Assembly: GCF_900473935.1 (NCBI RefSeq)
Contig: NZ_UCNN01000019.1
Coordinates: 124,001-188,000, forward strand
Origin: Synechococcus sp. UW105
Lineage (GTDB): Bacteria; Cyanobacteriota; Cyanobacteriia; PCC-6307; Cyanobiaceae
Reading direction: 5' to 3'
DNA: 64,000 nt
The notes beneath the pieces are model-generated. The model made no database searches, had not been told where the DNA came from, and was given only the letters and a program-made list of their open reading frames with translations. Made by a program: the position numbers and the translations under genes. The stretch's first letter is position 1. Each line of letters starts with the position of its first letter. Positions 26,509 through 36,722 of the stretch are shown one piece after another.

Positions 26509-26754
26509 GGCGAGCGGAGGTCGTGGGGAGGCGGTCTCTGAGGTCGGTTTTCACCCTTTGGTTGTTGCTGAATACGACTGGAGCTCGCCCGGCTCGTGCT
26601 GGGAAATGTTTTGTCACTGTTTGATCATGGATGAGGCATGACTGGGGGGATTGGCAGGGTTATTCCAATGGTCGTGGCTTTGCTTTCGGGCTGAAAAGTC
26701 ACTCCCCAGATCAGCTCTGACGCTTGGGGTTTTTGTACCTTTGGGAAGGGCCTT
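26509..26754. other. Divergent promoter region
   Basis: This 246-bp gap separates divergent MFS and chitinase genes and must contain both promoters. I see no clear operator palindrome, no strong -35/-10 pair and no open frame with a start codon. The frame of the chitinase gene is open back to a TGA at 26692 but has no ATG, GTG or TTG before GTG 26755. Confidence 0.4.
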
Positions 26755-29700
26755 GTGATTGGTTTTCATGGTGGCGGCACTGTCTATTCCGTCAATCCAT
26801 CAGACACTGATATCGCCGGATTTGATCCAGAACATGATGTTTTGGATTTCGGGGATATTTCTGTTCATGGATTAATTCTCGGCAAGCTTGAAGATGGCTC
26901 TGCTGTGATTGTCAATCCATGGCAGGACAATGATTTTCAGCGGATTGTTGATGCGAGTGCTTCCCCGATCCGTTGGGACCAGCTTTCTCTCGATAACTTT
27001 GCTCCTGTCGGTAACGAGCATTTGCGTGCCGATATTGGAGGCGTGTTGTCTTGGGAGCTGAATCGTGGCCCCAAGCAGGATGGAGTGCAGGCCGATGCTG
27101 ATGGCCGGATTATGCTTTCATCCTTCGATGAATCTGTTTCTGAAACGGTGTACATCCGTTCTCATGAATATGGTGTTCAGGAGATTGTCAGTGATTTCAA
27201 TCCTGAAGTCGATAAGATCAGTTTTGTCTATCTAGGAACACGTGAACGCGTCTCTGCTGTTGATACAGAACAGGGGCTTCTGATTGTCGTCCAACCCAGT
27301 GGCCAGAGTGTGCTGTTGGAGGGTATTCAGGCCAGTGAACTTCGTGCCGATCACGTCGAGTTTCACTTTGATCAGGTGCGAGAAGACAATCTCGAGACGG
27401 TTCTTGGCTTCGATCAGAACGATGTGGCCTTGGTGGATCGCAGCGTGCTGCTGACGCCGGATGCGCCAGTGGGAGCCTTCACTGATGGGTTTCAGGTGGA
27501 GCCCGGACAACCGGTGTATTCCCTGGGTGCCTCAATCGCCAATGGTGTGGCTTCGCACCATGCCGAGCACATGCAGCATGATCACCACCCTGGCGTTCAT
27601 GCTGAAGGCCATGGCATGGAAGGGCTGGCGCCTTCTATCGGGGCGCTAACGCTGAAGGCCAGTGGCAGCTTGTACTGGGGCGGGATGAGCGGTCAGCTCA
27701 CCATCACCAACAGCTCAGATCAACCCTTGAGTGATTGGTCGGTCAGCTTTGAGACGCTGCATCAGAACTTCCAGAGTTGGGCTGGACATGCGTCTGTCGA
27801 GCCACTGCCAGATGGTGCTGTGCGTGTGACGCTCACGCCTGCGGCATGGAACAGCACGATTGCGGCGGGTCAAAGCATCAATCTGAGCTTCAACGCTGAC
27901 AGCGTGGGGCTGCCGAATAGCGGCAACCTCACCGATGAACTGTTCTTTGTGGGAGGCAGGGGTGTGGAACCGGTTCCAGCTCCGGAACCCGAACCAGAGC
28001 CGGTTCCAATGCCAGAGCCCGAACCTGCGCCTGAACCGGCTCCCCAACCGCAACCAGCGGCTGTGCTGGTGGAAGCCACGGTCACCGACCAATGGAGCGG
28101 CACCTTCTCCGGCAATCTCACCGTCACCAACGCGGGCTCGCAGCCGCTGGATGCTGGTTGGTCGGTGAGCTTCCTGAGTGATGACGCCCTCAAGCAGGTC
28201 AGCAATTTCAGCCTCAGCCAGGAGCTGCAAAGCGACGGCCGCTACCTCATCACCCTGTCGGCGCCGAGCTGGTCTGCGGGCCAGGCCTTTGCGGCCGGCA
28301 GCACCCTCAGTTCTTATTACCAGGGCAGCGGCGAGCTCAGTGGTCAGACATCACTGAGCTTCGACAGTGGCGAGGCTTCGGCTCCTTCAGCGCCGGCAAC
28401 TCCCACAGACCCTGGTGAGACCACTGAGCCGGTTGCACCAACAGAGCCGGTGGAATCCACGGATCCTGCGGAACCAACGGATCCTGTGCAGCCGACCGAT
28501 CCTGTGGATCCCGTTGACCCCACCCAACCCACTGAACCGACGGCGCCCTCACCCGACCCATCCCGCTCCAGCGATGGCCTGCGGGTGGTGGGCTATTTCG
28601 AAGAATGGGGCATTTATGGCCGCGACTTCCGCGTCGCCGATGTTGATGCCAGCAAGCTCACCCACCTCAACTACAGCTTCTTTGGGGTCGACGACAGCGG
28701 CGAGCTGTTCATCCATGACGCCTGGGCTGCCACAGACAAGCGCTTCTCCGTTGAGCAGCAGGTGAGCCGCACCTTCTCAGCCAACGAATGGGCTGGCCTC
28801 GAGAGCGCCTATCGCGACGGTTTGGTCAGTGGTGGCGACTTTTCGCTCACGACAGCGGCCGATGGTTCAGTCACCCTCACCGGCCTTCCGGTGGGCTGGG
28901 AGGAACCCAATGCCGAGGCCGGCAACCTGCGCCAGTTGGATCTGCTCAAGCAGCTCAATCCTCATCTCAACCTTGGCTTTGCCCTTGGGGGCTGGACCCT
29001 CTCCGGTGAATTCAGCCTGGCCTTCGACGACGCAGCTGGCCGGGAGAGCTTCACCGACAGCGTGATCGACACCCTCAACCGCTACGACTTTTTCAACACC
29101 GTCGATTTCGACTGGGAGTACCCGGGTGGTGGTGGATTGGGCAGCAATGCGGTGAGCGATCAGGACGGCGCCAATTTCGCCCTCACCCTGCAACTGCTCG
29201 ACCAGAAGCTGGAGACCTTCCGGCAGCAGATCGGCCGCGAGGTGGAGATCTCCATCGCCACCGCCGGTGGTGCCGACAAGCTGGCCAACCTCAACCTTGA
29301 GGGGATCGACCCCTATGTCGACTTCTACAACGTGATGACCTACGACTTCCACGGCGGCTGGGAGTCGCAGACCGGCCACCAGGCAGCCATGACCGGTGAT
29401 GCGGGGGGCTACGACGTGCTCACCTCCATCGATCAGTTCCGCCAGGCCGGAGTGGATCTCAGCAAGGTGGTGCTTGGTGCTCCGGCTTACACCCGCGCCT
29501 GGGGTGGCGTGCAAGACGGGGGCACCAATGGCTACCAACAGGCGGGGGATTCCTCTCAGGCCGCCGGGTCGTTTGAAGCCGGCAGCTACGACGTCAAGGA
29601 TCTGCTCACTGGGGTGGAAAACGGCAACCTGCGGCTGTTCTGGGATGACACCGCCAAAGCGGCGTTTGTCTACGACTCCGTGAGTGGTCTGTGGAGCTCG

Positions 29701-29943
29701 ATCGAAACGGCAGCCACCGTGGCCGGTAAAGCGGCTTACGTGCAGGAGGCAGGGCTTGGAGGCTTGATGTTCTGGGCGTTGTCCAATGATGCCGCTGGAG
29801 AGCAGAGCCTGGTGGATGCCGCCTTTGATGCCCTACTGGGTGGTGGTTCTCTAGAGGAGATCGCCTCCAGGGCTGAGCCGTTCGACCAGGTGCTTGGCGG
29901 CGACGGCCAGTTCAGCCTCCAGGATTTCACCGCTCTGTCCTGA
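26755..29943 (+). CDS. Multidomain GH18 chitinase-like enzyme with two CBM2-like modules
   Basis: 1062 residues, GTG start, no signal peptide. Residues 1-240 form an acidic beta-rich region (FNPEVDKISF pattern). A His-rich patch lies at 268-287. CBM2-like modules lie at about 295-400 and 438-540, joined by Glu/Pro and Thr/Pro/Asp linkers. A GH18 domain spans about 608-1010, with VDFDWEYP at 783-790 (probable acid Glu788) and the conserved MTYDFHGGW near 861. The first Asp of the usual DG-D-D-E motif is replaced by Asn781. Absence of a leader and the RTX-like features suggest type I secretion (inference). Likely targets chitin or related polymers. Confidence 0.88.
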   Translation: MIGFHGGGTVYSVNPSDTDIAGFDPEHDVLDFGDISVHGLILGKLEDGSAVIVNPWQDNDFQRIVDASASPIRWDQLSLDNFAPVGNEHLRADIGGVLSWELNRGPKQDGVQADADGRIMLSSFDESVSETVYIRSHEYGVQEIVSDFNPEVDKISFVYLGTRERVSAVDTEQGLLIVVQPSGQSVLLEGIQASELRADHVEFHFDQVREDNLETVLGFDQNDVALVDRSVLLTPDAPVGAFTDGFQVEPGQPVYSLGASIANGVASHHAEHMQHDHHPGVHAEGHGMEGLAPSIGALTLKASGSLYWGGMSGQLTITNSSDQPLSDWSVSFETLHQNFQSWAGHASVEPLPDGAVRVTLTPAAWNSTIAAGQSINLSFNADSVGLPNSGNLTDELFFVGGRGVEPVPAPEPEPEPVPMPEPEPAPEPAPQPQPAAVLVEATVTDQWSGTFSGNLTVTNAGSQPLDAGWSVSFLSDDALKQVSNFSLSQELQSDGRYLITLSAPSWSAGQAFAAGSTLSSYYQGSGELSGQTSLSFDSGEASAPSAPATPTDPGETTEPVAPTEPVESTDPAEPTDPVQPTDPVDPVDPTQPTEPTAPSPDPSRSSDGLRVVGYFEEWGIYGRDFRVADVDASKLTHLNYSFFGVDDSGELFIHDAWAATDKRFSVEQQVSRTFSANEWAGLESAYRDGLVSGGDFSLTTAADGSVTLTGLPVGWEEPNAEAGNLRQLDLLKQLNPHLNLGFALGGWTLSGEFSLAFDDAAGRESFTDSVIDTLNRYDFFNTVDFDWEYPGGGGLGSNAVSDQDGANFALTLQLLDQKLETFRQQIGREVEISIATAGGADKLANLNLEGIDPYVDFYNVMTYDFHGGWESQTGHQAAMTGDAGGYDVLTSIDQFRQAGVDLSKVVLGAPAYTRAWGGVQDGGTNGYQQAGDSSQAAGSFEAGSYDVKDLLTGVENGNLRLFWDDTAKAAFVYDSVSGLWSSIETAATVAGKAAYVQEAGLGGLMFWALSNDAAGEQSLVDAAFDALLGGGSLEEIASRAEPFDQVLGGDGQFSLQDFTALS

Positions 29944-30051
29944 TCGGAGCATGCACCATCAGCGCTGGCCTTCACTGCGGCGAGGGCTTTGTGCTGGACC
30001 CCTGGCCCTTCTGCCCAACTCTGGCAATCTGGGGCGACTCTCGGCCCATGC

Positions 30052-32550
30052 ATGGCTCCGCTCGGATTGTCTGCTCTCAAATCCCTGCTGGGCCGCGGCT
30101 CCAAATCGAAAGGCTGGCAGCCGCCCGAGGCGAGCTGGAGCCGGCCCTTGGGTCTGGGCTGGGACAACCCCTATACGGTGCGCTACGCCAGCAACCTCGA
30201 CGACGGCGCCAATCACGGCATGCCCCTTGGCGGCTTCGGGGCGGGATGCTTCGGTCGGGCGCCCGATGGCAACATCAACCTCTGGCATCTGGATGGCGGT
30301 GAGCACTGGTTTGGGGTGCTGCCGGATTGCCAGTTCGCATTGTTCGAGAGCAACGGCGCCGCAACGCGCGCCCATGCCCTGGCGGTGAAGCCGGATGTGG
30401 ATGCATCACGGCCTGAAGCAGGAGAGCCGTTATCCGCTTGGGATTGGTATCCAGCCAGCACGGCGGAGCGCAGCACCGGCACCTACGCCGCCCGCTATCC
30501 CCTGAGCTGGACGAACTACGAAGGCGTCTATGACGCCGAGGTGCGTTGCGAGGCCTTCAGCCCGATCCTGCCGGGTGACTATCAGCGCACCAGCTACCCA
30601 GTGGCGGTGTTCGTGTGGACCCTGCGCAACCCCACCGACCAGCCCCTGGATCTGTCGCTGCTGCTCAGCTGGCGCAACACCACCGGCTGGTTCACGAACA
30701 CCGATGCCTCCGCGGAAGTGCACTTCCGCGACGACGGCAGCCCCGAGCACAACTACGCCCCAGCCATTGGCAAGACAGCGGGCCAACGCAACCGCTGGGT
30801 CGACGATGGCACCCTCAAAGGCGTGGTGCTTGAGGGCAACGTCTCCGCTCCGATCGCCGAAGGCGAAGGGCAGTGGTGCATCGCCACCACCGAGCAGCCA
30901 GGGGTGAGCATCCAGCGTTGCAGCCGCTGGAACCCCAGTGGCGATGGCAGTGAGCTGTGGAACAGCTTCAGCGCCGATGGCTCGATTCCTGCGAGCAACA
31001 ACGACCGCAAGAGCGGCGCCAATGATCCGCTCAGTGCTGCGTTGGCCGTGCAGTGTCAGCTGGCGCCGGGGCAGAGCCTGGAGATTCCGGTGGTGATCAG
31101 TTGGGATCTGCCGGTGACGGCGTTTGCAACAGGCAGCCAGGCCTTGCGCCGTTACACCGATTTCTTTGCGGCAGAGGGCAACCAGGCCGCGGCGATCGCT
31201 TCAGAAGCTCTGCGCGATTGGCGTCGTTGGCAGGCTCAGATTGAGGCCTGGCAGCAACCCGTAGTGGAGCGACGTGAGCTTCCCGAACCGTTGCGGATGG
31301 CGTTATTCAATGAGCTCTACGACCTTTGCAGCGGTGGCAGCCTCTGGAGTGCGGCGACGCCAGCTGATCCATTCGGTCGATTCGGCGTGCTCGAGTGCCT
31401 CGATTACGCCTGGTACGAAAGTCTTGATGTACGCCTTTACGGGTCGTTTGCCCTGCTGCAGTTGTGGCCGGAGCTCGATAAGGCTGTGCTGTGCAGCTTC
31501 GCTCGGGCGATTCCAGCTGCTGATGCAACGCAACGGCCGATCGGTTGGTATTTCACCCAGGGCAAGGGCAGGGTCGAAGCCGATCGCAAGGTAAAGGGAG
31601 CCACACCCCACGATCTGGGGGCTCCCAATGAGCAGCCTTGGGATGCCACCAACTACACGGCCTATCAAGACTGCAACCTCTGGAAAGATCTCGGTAGCGA
31701 CTTCGTGCTGCAGGTTTGGCGCACCTTCAAGCTGGCCCCAAGTGGAGAAGACATCAACTTTTTGGCCGCATGCTGGCCGGCAGCTGTGGAGGCCCTGCGC
31801 TACCTCAAAACATTTGATGCCAATCACGATGGCCTGCCTGATAACGGTGGTGCACCGGATCAGACCTTTGATGATTGGCCTTTGCAGGGCGTCAGCGCCT
31901 ATTGCGGAGCGCTTTGGATCGCTGCTCTTGAAGCAGCCTTGGCCATTGGTCAGACCTTGCAGCTCAAAACAGGGCTGGATACGGCCGAGGAGCAGCGAGA
32001 GTTCAGTGGTTGGTTGGAGCAATCGCGCAGCAACTTTGACAGGTTGCTCTGGAATGGTGAGTACTACGACATCGACGCTGAAAGTGGTACGCCGGTGGTG
32101 ATGGCCGATCAACTTTGCGGTGATTTTTATGCCCGCTTGCTCGGGCTGGAGCCTGTGGTGAGTGAGGCCAACAGCCGTAGTGCCCTCAAGGCAGTGAAGG
32201 AAGCCTGTTTCGAACGATTTGAAGGTGGAGCACTTGGTGTCGCGAATGGACTGCGCCGTGACGGAACACCCTTGGATCCGAATGGCACCCATCCTTTGGA
32301 GGTGTGGACCGGGATCAACTTCGGAATTGCGAGCTACTACCAGCTGATGGGAGAAGAGCAGACGGCTGAAGCAATCTGCTCAGCGGTGGTGAACCAGGTG
32401 TATTCGGGTGGATTGCAGTTCCGTACACCGGAGGCGATCACGGCGGTGAAGACCTTCCGGGCTTGCCACTATCTGCGGGCGATGGCGATCTGGGGGCTGT
32501 GGGCGACACACACCAATTGGCAGAGGCTTCCAGGGGCAGAGCGGGGCTAA
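30052..32550 (+). CDS. GH116 beta-glucosidase-like (GBA2-type) enzyme
   Basis: 832 residues from ATG 30052. The C-terminal (alpha/alpha)6 domain has the family blocks LECLDYAWYESLDVRLYGS (Glu456 likely nucleophile) and DQTFDDWPLQGVSAYCG (Asp607 likely acid/base), plus PLGGFGAGCFGR near the N-terminus. Human GBA2 and bacterial GH116 enzymes cleave beta-glucosides, including glucosylceramide. No signal peptide, so it is cytosolic. It follows the chitinase gene by 108 bp. It ends just before a strong hairpin, which closes the unit. Confidence 0.87.
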   Translation: MAPLGLSALKSLLGRGSKSKGWQPPEASWSRPLGLGWDNPYTVRYASNLDDGANHGMPLGGFGAGCFGRAPDGNINLWHLDGGEHWFGVLPDCQFALFESNGAATRAHALAVKPDVDASRPEAGEPLSAWDWYPASTAERSTGTYAARYPLSWTNYEGVYDAEVRCEAFSPILPGDYQRTSYPVAVFVWTLRNPTDQPLDLSLLLSWRNTTGWFTNTDASAEVHFRDDGSPEHNYAPAIGKTAGQRNRWVDDGTLKGVVLEGNVSAPIAEGEGQWCIATTEQPGVSIQRCSRWNPSGDGSELWNSFSADGSIPASNNDRKSGANDPLSAALAVQCQLAPGQSLEIPVVISWDLPVTAFATGSQALRRYTDFFAAEGNQAAAIASEALRDWRRWQAQIEAWQQPVVERRELPEPLRMALFNELYDLCSGGSLWSAATPADPFGRFGVLECLDYAWYESLDVRLYGSFALLQLWPELDKAVLCSFARAIPAADATQRPIGWYFTQGKGRVEADRKVKGATPHDLGAPNEQPWDATNYTAYQDCNLWKDLGSDFVLQVWRTFKLAPSGEDINFLAACWPAAVEALRYLKTFDANHDGLPDNGGAPDQTFDDWPLQGVSAYCGALWIAALEAALAIGQTLQLKTGLDTAEEQREFSGWLEQSRSNFDRLLWNGEYYDIDAESGTPVVMADQLCGDFYARLLGLEPVVSEANSRSALKAVKEACFERFEGGALGVANGLRRDGTPLDPNGTHPLEVWTGINFGIASYYQLMGEEQTAEAICSAVVNQVYSGGLQFRTPEAITAVKTFRACHYLRAMAIWGLWATHTNWQRLPGAERG

Positions 32551-32554
32551 ATGT

Positions 32555-32598
32555 CTCAATTGTGCACGAATGGGATCTCCCTTTCATGCACAATTGAG
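32555..32598 (+). terminator. Long hairpin after the GH116 gene
   Basis: CTCAATTGTGCA (32555-32566) pairs exactly with TGCACAATTGAG (32587-32598). The inner part GAATGGGA/TCCCTTTC pairs with one mismatch, so the stem runs almost the full 44 nt. It starts 5 bp after the GH116 stop. There is no T-run, but position and strength point to transcription termination or 3'-end protection. Confidence 0.7.
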
Positions 32599-32821
32599 GA
32601 TGTTGCTCTAAGGGCCAATTTGTCTACGATCCTCGCCTTGGTGTCAATACTGTGTTGGCTTCCTTTGTGGCCAAATCTTTAGGCTCGACCTGTCTTGGCA
32701 ACATCTCAAAGTGGATTCATAGTCACTAGGAAACAATGGATAAGCTCTATATGAGGTGATATTGCCGCTTTCTATTTAGCCGCTAGCGTTGTTCAAAGTT
32801 TCGCTTCTGGTGATTGTTGTC

Positions 32822-35800
32822 GTGAAAAAATCTCTCAATATCATCGCCTGGCTTGCGTTTGCCTCTATTGCCCCTTGTGGACCAGCGCTTGCGGGGCAGC
32901 CAACGACGACAAAGGTTGTCGAGAAGGGTGCGGTCACGGTTTATGAATTACCCGACGATGATAAACAGGTCATTCGTGGAAATGACAATAAAATCTATGC
33001 AATAGAATATTCCATGTGGTCTACCCCTGACAATGAATACCCTGGTATTTCCGTAGGGCAGTGGTATACGGATTCAGTTACAGGTAAATTCTTCCCTTGG
33101 CGTGATACCCCAGGCCTCGCACAATCGCTTTCGACAGCTTCTCAGGAAGCTTTAAAAGGCATGCTAGAGCCTAATGGCGATTTGGATCTATGGGGATATT
33201 CCAATGGCGGTGGCTTCGTATACTCTAATTATAGCTCTAATAGTGATATTCCTCGAGGTTTCTCGAATAGGCCTGCGAACGCAAAAGGTACAAATGAAGG
33301 CCTTTTGTATTACTATAATGGTGCCGGTTATTTTACGAAAGGGGGTAATAAAGGGGCCGGGCGCATTCAAGCCTATGGTGGTTGCATTGCCAATACCATT
33401 TCAGATGGTGTAACGGCCACCCCTTCAACGCTTGTTGAAAATGGTGATTACTGCCAATGGAGTGGTAGTGATGTAGAGAGCTCAGTCTATGCACCTATAT
33501 TTGATGGTGGAACTTTAAAGATAGATTCAAACACCTCGTTTAGTCGCAGATTTTATGTTACTGGTAATGGCGGAGTCATTAAAAATGATGTTAATGCCAA
33601 TTTTGAGGGTGATTTTACAGCAATTTCAGGCTCTGAGTCGGCAACATTTGCCTATTCGGGCACCGGCCTTACAAAGCTTTGGGGCACAAATGAATACAGT
33701 GGAGAGACGGTCGTTAGTACGACTGATGATGGCGCCCTGGTTATTATGGCAAAGAAGGCACTCCCATTGGGTGATATAACCATTAACTCTGGTTCTAAAT
33801 TAAGATTAAGGGGTGATGCGATTACATCCAGTAAAGGGCAAGTCGTTAAGCTTGCGGGGGGCGGAAAAATAGGATTTTATGGGAAGAAAATTCGCCTTAA
33901 CTCTAATATACAGCTTGTGGAGCCGAAAAATGGCCAGTCCTTTTTGCATGTTGATGGGGCTCTTGATCGTCAGACTGTAGACGATGGTGTTTATGTAAGG
34001 CCTCAGATTAATGGGGTTATTTCTGGTTCCGGAGGCTTGACAAAGGAAGGTGAAGGCAGTGTTACCCTCACCGGAATTAATACATATACTGGAAAAACAA
34101 TCATCAAGAAAGGTCAGCTTGAGGTCTCTGGCTCTTTGTCTGACAAAACAGAGGTCGAAGTTGCCGAAGGGGCTAAATATAATGTTCGCGCAAGTGATCA
34201 AATCGCGGCTCTGACCGGCGGCGGAAAAGTTGAACTTGATCTTGGCAGTATTTTATCTGTTGGTGATGATCGAGAGAGCTTTCAATTTGATGGCTCCTTT
34301 GTGGTGGATAAAACAGGTGGCATTACAAAGCTAGGTAGTAGCGAGTTTGTTGTCACGAAGAATAATGCGATTAGATATAAGGGAGAGACGACGGTCAAAG
34401 AAGGTTCTGTCAATTTCGGTAATACCTCTCAAGAAATTCAGACTCTTGTTGTTAAAAGACTTGGAGCGGTCTCAGGCGGAAATCTGAGCGTCGTTGATTT
34501 GGATAATCATGGCGAAATTAGTGTGAACTCTCTTGTTGGTACTGACGCTAAAAATACTTTCCATAATGTATATGGCTCTATTGCCATTGCTTCTGATTCT
34601 AATATTGACCTGAAGGGAGGAGATGACACTTTCTTGACCAGCGCCAATGTCTCTGGTTCAGGAATCATTGATGGTGGTGAGGGCACCGATACGATCAAGT
34701 TTGGCACGCTAGGGGTGGCATCTTTCAAGGCCGCAAAGATCAAAAACTTTGAATTTGCTGAGCAGCACCTAGGAGACTGGGACTACGACGGAGATTATAA
34801 GGCCGCTGGGATCCAAACCATGACGCTGAAGGGCGGCTCCCTTCAGCTCCTTGATTCTCATCATGCCACGTTTGCCAACTTTGTGATGGAAGGTGGCGAG
34901 ATTTACGCCAGCCTTGCCAGTAAAGATGCAGCACCTTTGATTGCTGATAGTTTTGCCTACAAGGCGGGTTCTTTGGTGATTTCGGCAGCGAATCAGGATC
35001 AGCCAGTCGGTACTTATCTGGTGATTGATGCTCCCGCTGCCAGTCAGGGAGAAATGAATGAGTTGGCTAAGAACTCATTGCTTGTTTACGACGGTAATGT
35101 TGGAGGTTTTTCGGGCGTTGGGGTGGATAAAGGTATTGACGATAGTGCTGTTTATGACGTTTATCTTCAAGAGGGAAGCTTGCAGCTTGTTGTGAGTCAG
35201 AAGGCTCCTGATGTGATCATTGATGAATTGGATTGCTCTGATCCCGGAAACTTCTCTGATCTGATCTGCAACCCCAGTACCCCTGGAGGGGAAATTATTA
35301 ATGAGATCATAGATGATGTTCTGGATGACATCAATCTTCCCATTATTGGCGCCGATACACTCGGAAAGTTGTTTGTTTCAGGTCTGGCACCGCGCAATAT
35401 TGATGGTCCTGGTCGCGGCATGGCGACGTACAACAACCTGTTGGCGGATACGTTGTTTGAACGCCTCCCCTTGCGTCAGTTTGATCCAGTGGTGATCCAA
35501 GACACGGCAGTTGAGCAGGAAGAGGTCATTGAAAGCGAGGCTGCCCCACCGGTGCGTGGATTGTGGAACAAGAGTGGTGAGGTGAGTGATGAGGATGCCC
35601 AGCAGGCGTTGGATTACGCCATCGCTCAGAACGCGGGCAGTGGTTTAGAGGACAGCACCCTGGTTGAAAGTTTGGAGGCGGCTGGGTTTGAGGAGGATCC
35701 ATCCCTCACGGCCCAGTACGCCCGTCGTGATGGGGTGCGCGCCTGGTTCCGCGGCTTTGGCGGTGATGACCACGACAGTTACAACGACAACTTCTACAAC

Positions 35801-36601
35801 CCCTATTACGTCAACGCCGGTGGTGGTGTGTTGGGCGTGGATGTCTCCATTGCTGAGTCGTTCCAGGTGGGTGGATTTGTCAACTACGGCAACATCAACC
35901 TCACTCAGCAGAATGCTCTGGCTGGCGGTGGCTCCTGGAACTCCGATGGTTGGGGCGGTGGGGTGCGTGCTGAGTACTGGACCGACAACTTCTATCTGCA
36001 GGGTCTGTTCAGCGCCACAGCCTTCAGCGGCAACCACAGACGGAACATCATCGAAATCACCAACAAGCTTGGTGATGTGACGGCCTCAGGCAACAAGAGT
36101 GGCACCAGCTATGGCTTGGCGTTCCGCGTCGGTGCGCCGTTTGAATCGGGCAAGTTCCTGTTGGAGCCTCAGTTCACCACCACCTGGAGTTTCAACAATG
36201 AAAATCGCTTCACCGAGAGTGGCGCAGGCCAGCTGAACCTCACCTACAAGAATCGTTCCACCACCTATGTGCAAACCGATCTGGCGATGAAGTTCGCCTA
36301 TCCGATCAAAACGGGCGACACCTCACAGCTGGTTCCTTCCCTGCGTGTGGGTTGGTTGGGCGACTGGAGCGGCAATCTGAGCAAGCAGACGATTGGCTAT
36401 CAGTTCACCAATCAAGAGGTGGATATTCAATCCAAGAATGAGGACACCAACGGCCTTCTGGTGGAGGGAGGTTTGGACTACACCATCGCCAAGATCAACA
36501 GCAGCTCCTACAAGGTGTATCTGCGCGGCGGCATCGAGGCCTGGGGCGGAGAAAGGGGCACTGACTACCGCACCTCCGGCGGTTTTGAGTGGCAGTTCTG
36601 A
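32822..36601 (+). CDS. Autotransporter (type Va) with PATR-type passenger
   Basis: About 1259 residues from GTG 32822, which begins a good signal peptide (MKKSLNIIAWLAFASIAP...ALAG). TTG 32789 would put extra hydrophobic residues before it. The passenger contains autotransporter-associated strand repeats (SGSGGLTKEGEGSVTLTG then YTGKTIIKKGQLEVSG). The last 270 residues form a beta-barrel domain (AWFRGFGGDDHDSY) ending in Phe (FEWQF), as outer-membrane barrels do. The first 1.9 kb is AT-rich while the barrel part is as GC-rich as core genes, which suggests a mosaic origin. It is probably a surface adhesin or defence protein. Confidence 0.85.
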   Translation: MKKSLNIIAWLAFASIAPCGPALAGQPTTTKVVEKGAVTVYELPDDDKQVIRGNDNKIYAIEYSMWSTPDNEYPGISVGQWYTDSVTGKFFPWRDTPGLAQSLSTASQEALKGMLEPNGDLDLWGYSNGGGFVYSNYSSNSDIPRGFSNRPANAKGTNEGLLYYYNGAGYFTKGGNKGAGRIQAYGGCIANTISDGVTATPSTLVENGDYCQWSGSDVESSVYAPIFDGGTLKIDSNTSFSRRFYVTGNGGVIKNDVNANFEGDFTAISGSESATFAYSGTGLTKLWGTNEYSGETVVSTTDDGALVIMAKKALPLGDITINSGSKLRLRGDAITSSKGQVVKLAGGGKIGFYGKKIRLNSNIQLVEPKNGQSFLHVDGALDRQTVDDGVYVRPQINGVISGSGGLTKEGEGSVTLTGINTYTGKTIIKKGQLEVSGSLSDKTEVEVAEGAKYNVRASDQIAALTGGGKVELDLGSILSVGDDRESFQFDGSFVVDKTGGITKLGSSEFVVTKNNAIRYKGETTVKEGSVNFGNTSQEIQTLVVKRLGAVSGGNLSVVDLDNHGEISVNSLVGTDAKNTFHNVYGSIAIASDSNIDLKGGDDTFLTSANVSGSGIIDGGEGTDTIKFGTLGVASFKAAKIKNFEFAEQHLGDWDYDGDYKAAGIQTMTLKGGSLQLLDSHHATFANFVMEGGEIYASLASKDAAPLIADSFAYKAGSLVISAANQDQPVGTYLVIDAPAASQGEMNELAKNSLLVYDGNVGGFSGVGVDKGIDDSAVYDVYLQEGSLQLVVSQKAPDVIIDELDCSDPGNFSDLICNPSTPGGEIINEIIDDVLDDINLPIIGADTLGKLFVSGLAPRNIDGPGRGMATYNNLLADTLFERLPLRQFDPVVIQDTAVEQEEVIESEAAPPVRGLWNKSGEVSDEDAQQALDYAIAQNAGSGLEDSTLVESLEAAGFEEDPSLTAQYARRDGVRAWFRGFGGDDHDSYNDNFYNPYYVNAGGGVLGVDVSIAESFQVGGFVNYGNINLTQQNALAGGGSWNSDGWGGGVRAEYWTDNFYLQGLFSATAFSGNHRRNIIEITNKLGDVTASGNKSGTSYGLAFRVGAPFESGKFLLEPQFTTTWSFNNENRFTESGAGQLNLTYKNRSTTYVQTDLAMKFAYPIKTGDTSQLVPSLRVGWLGDWSGNLSKQTIGYQFTNQEVDIQSKNEDTNGLLVEGGLDYTIAKINSSSYKVYLRGGIEAWGGERGTDYRTSGGFEWQF

Positions 36602-36624
36602 GCCAGTGCTGTTGGCGTTGATGG

Positions 36625-36660
36625 CGCTGTGACCTGAGGCCTTTGACTCAGGTCACAGCG
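36625..36660 (+). terminator. 14-bp perfect hairpin after the autotransporter gene
   Basis: CGCTGTGACCTGAG (36625-36638) and CTCAGGTCACAGCG (36647-36660) are exact complements with an 8-nt loop, starting 24 bp past the autotransporter stop. No T-tract follows, similar to other strong hairpins in this window. Confidence 0.75.
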
Positions 36661-36722
36661 TCCAGACAGGCTCTGATCGACCCCACTGCCTGCTTTCCCT
36701 CCAGCAGACAGCTTCAGCACCG

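Noticed and set aside
31303-32292. Long minus-strand frame of 329 codons
   Set aside because: It is the antisense of the GH116 catalytic domain, which has clear family motifs on the plus strand.
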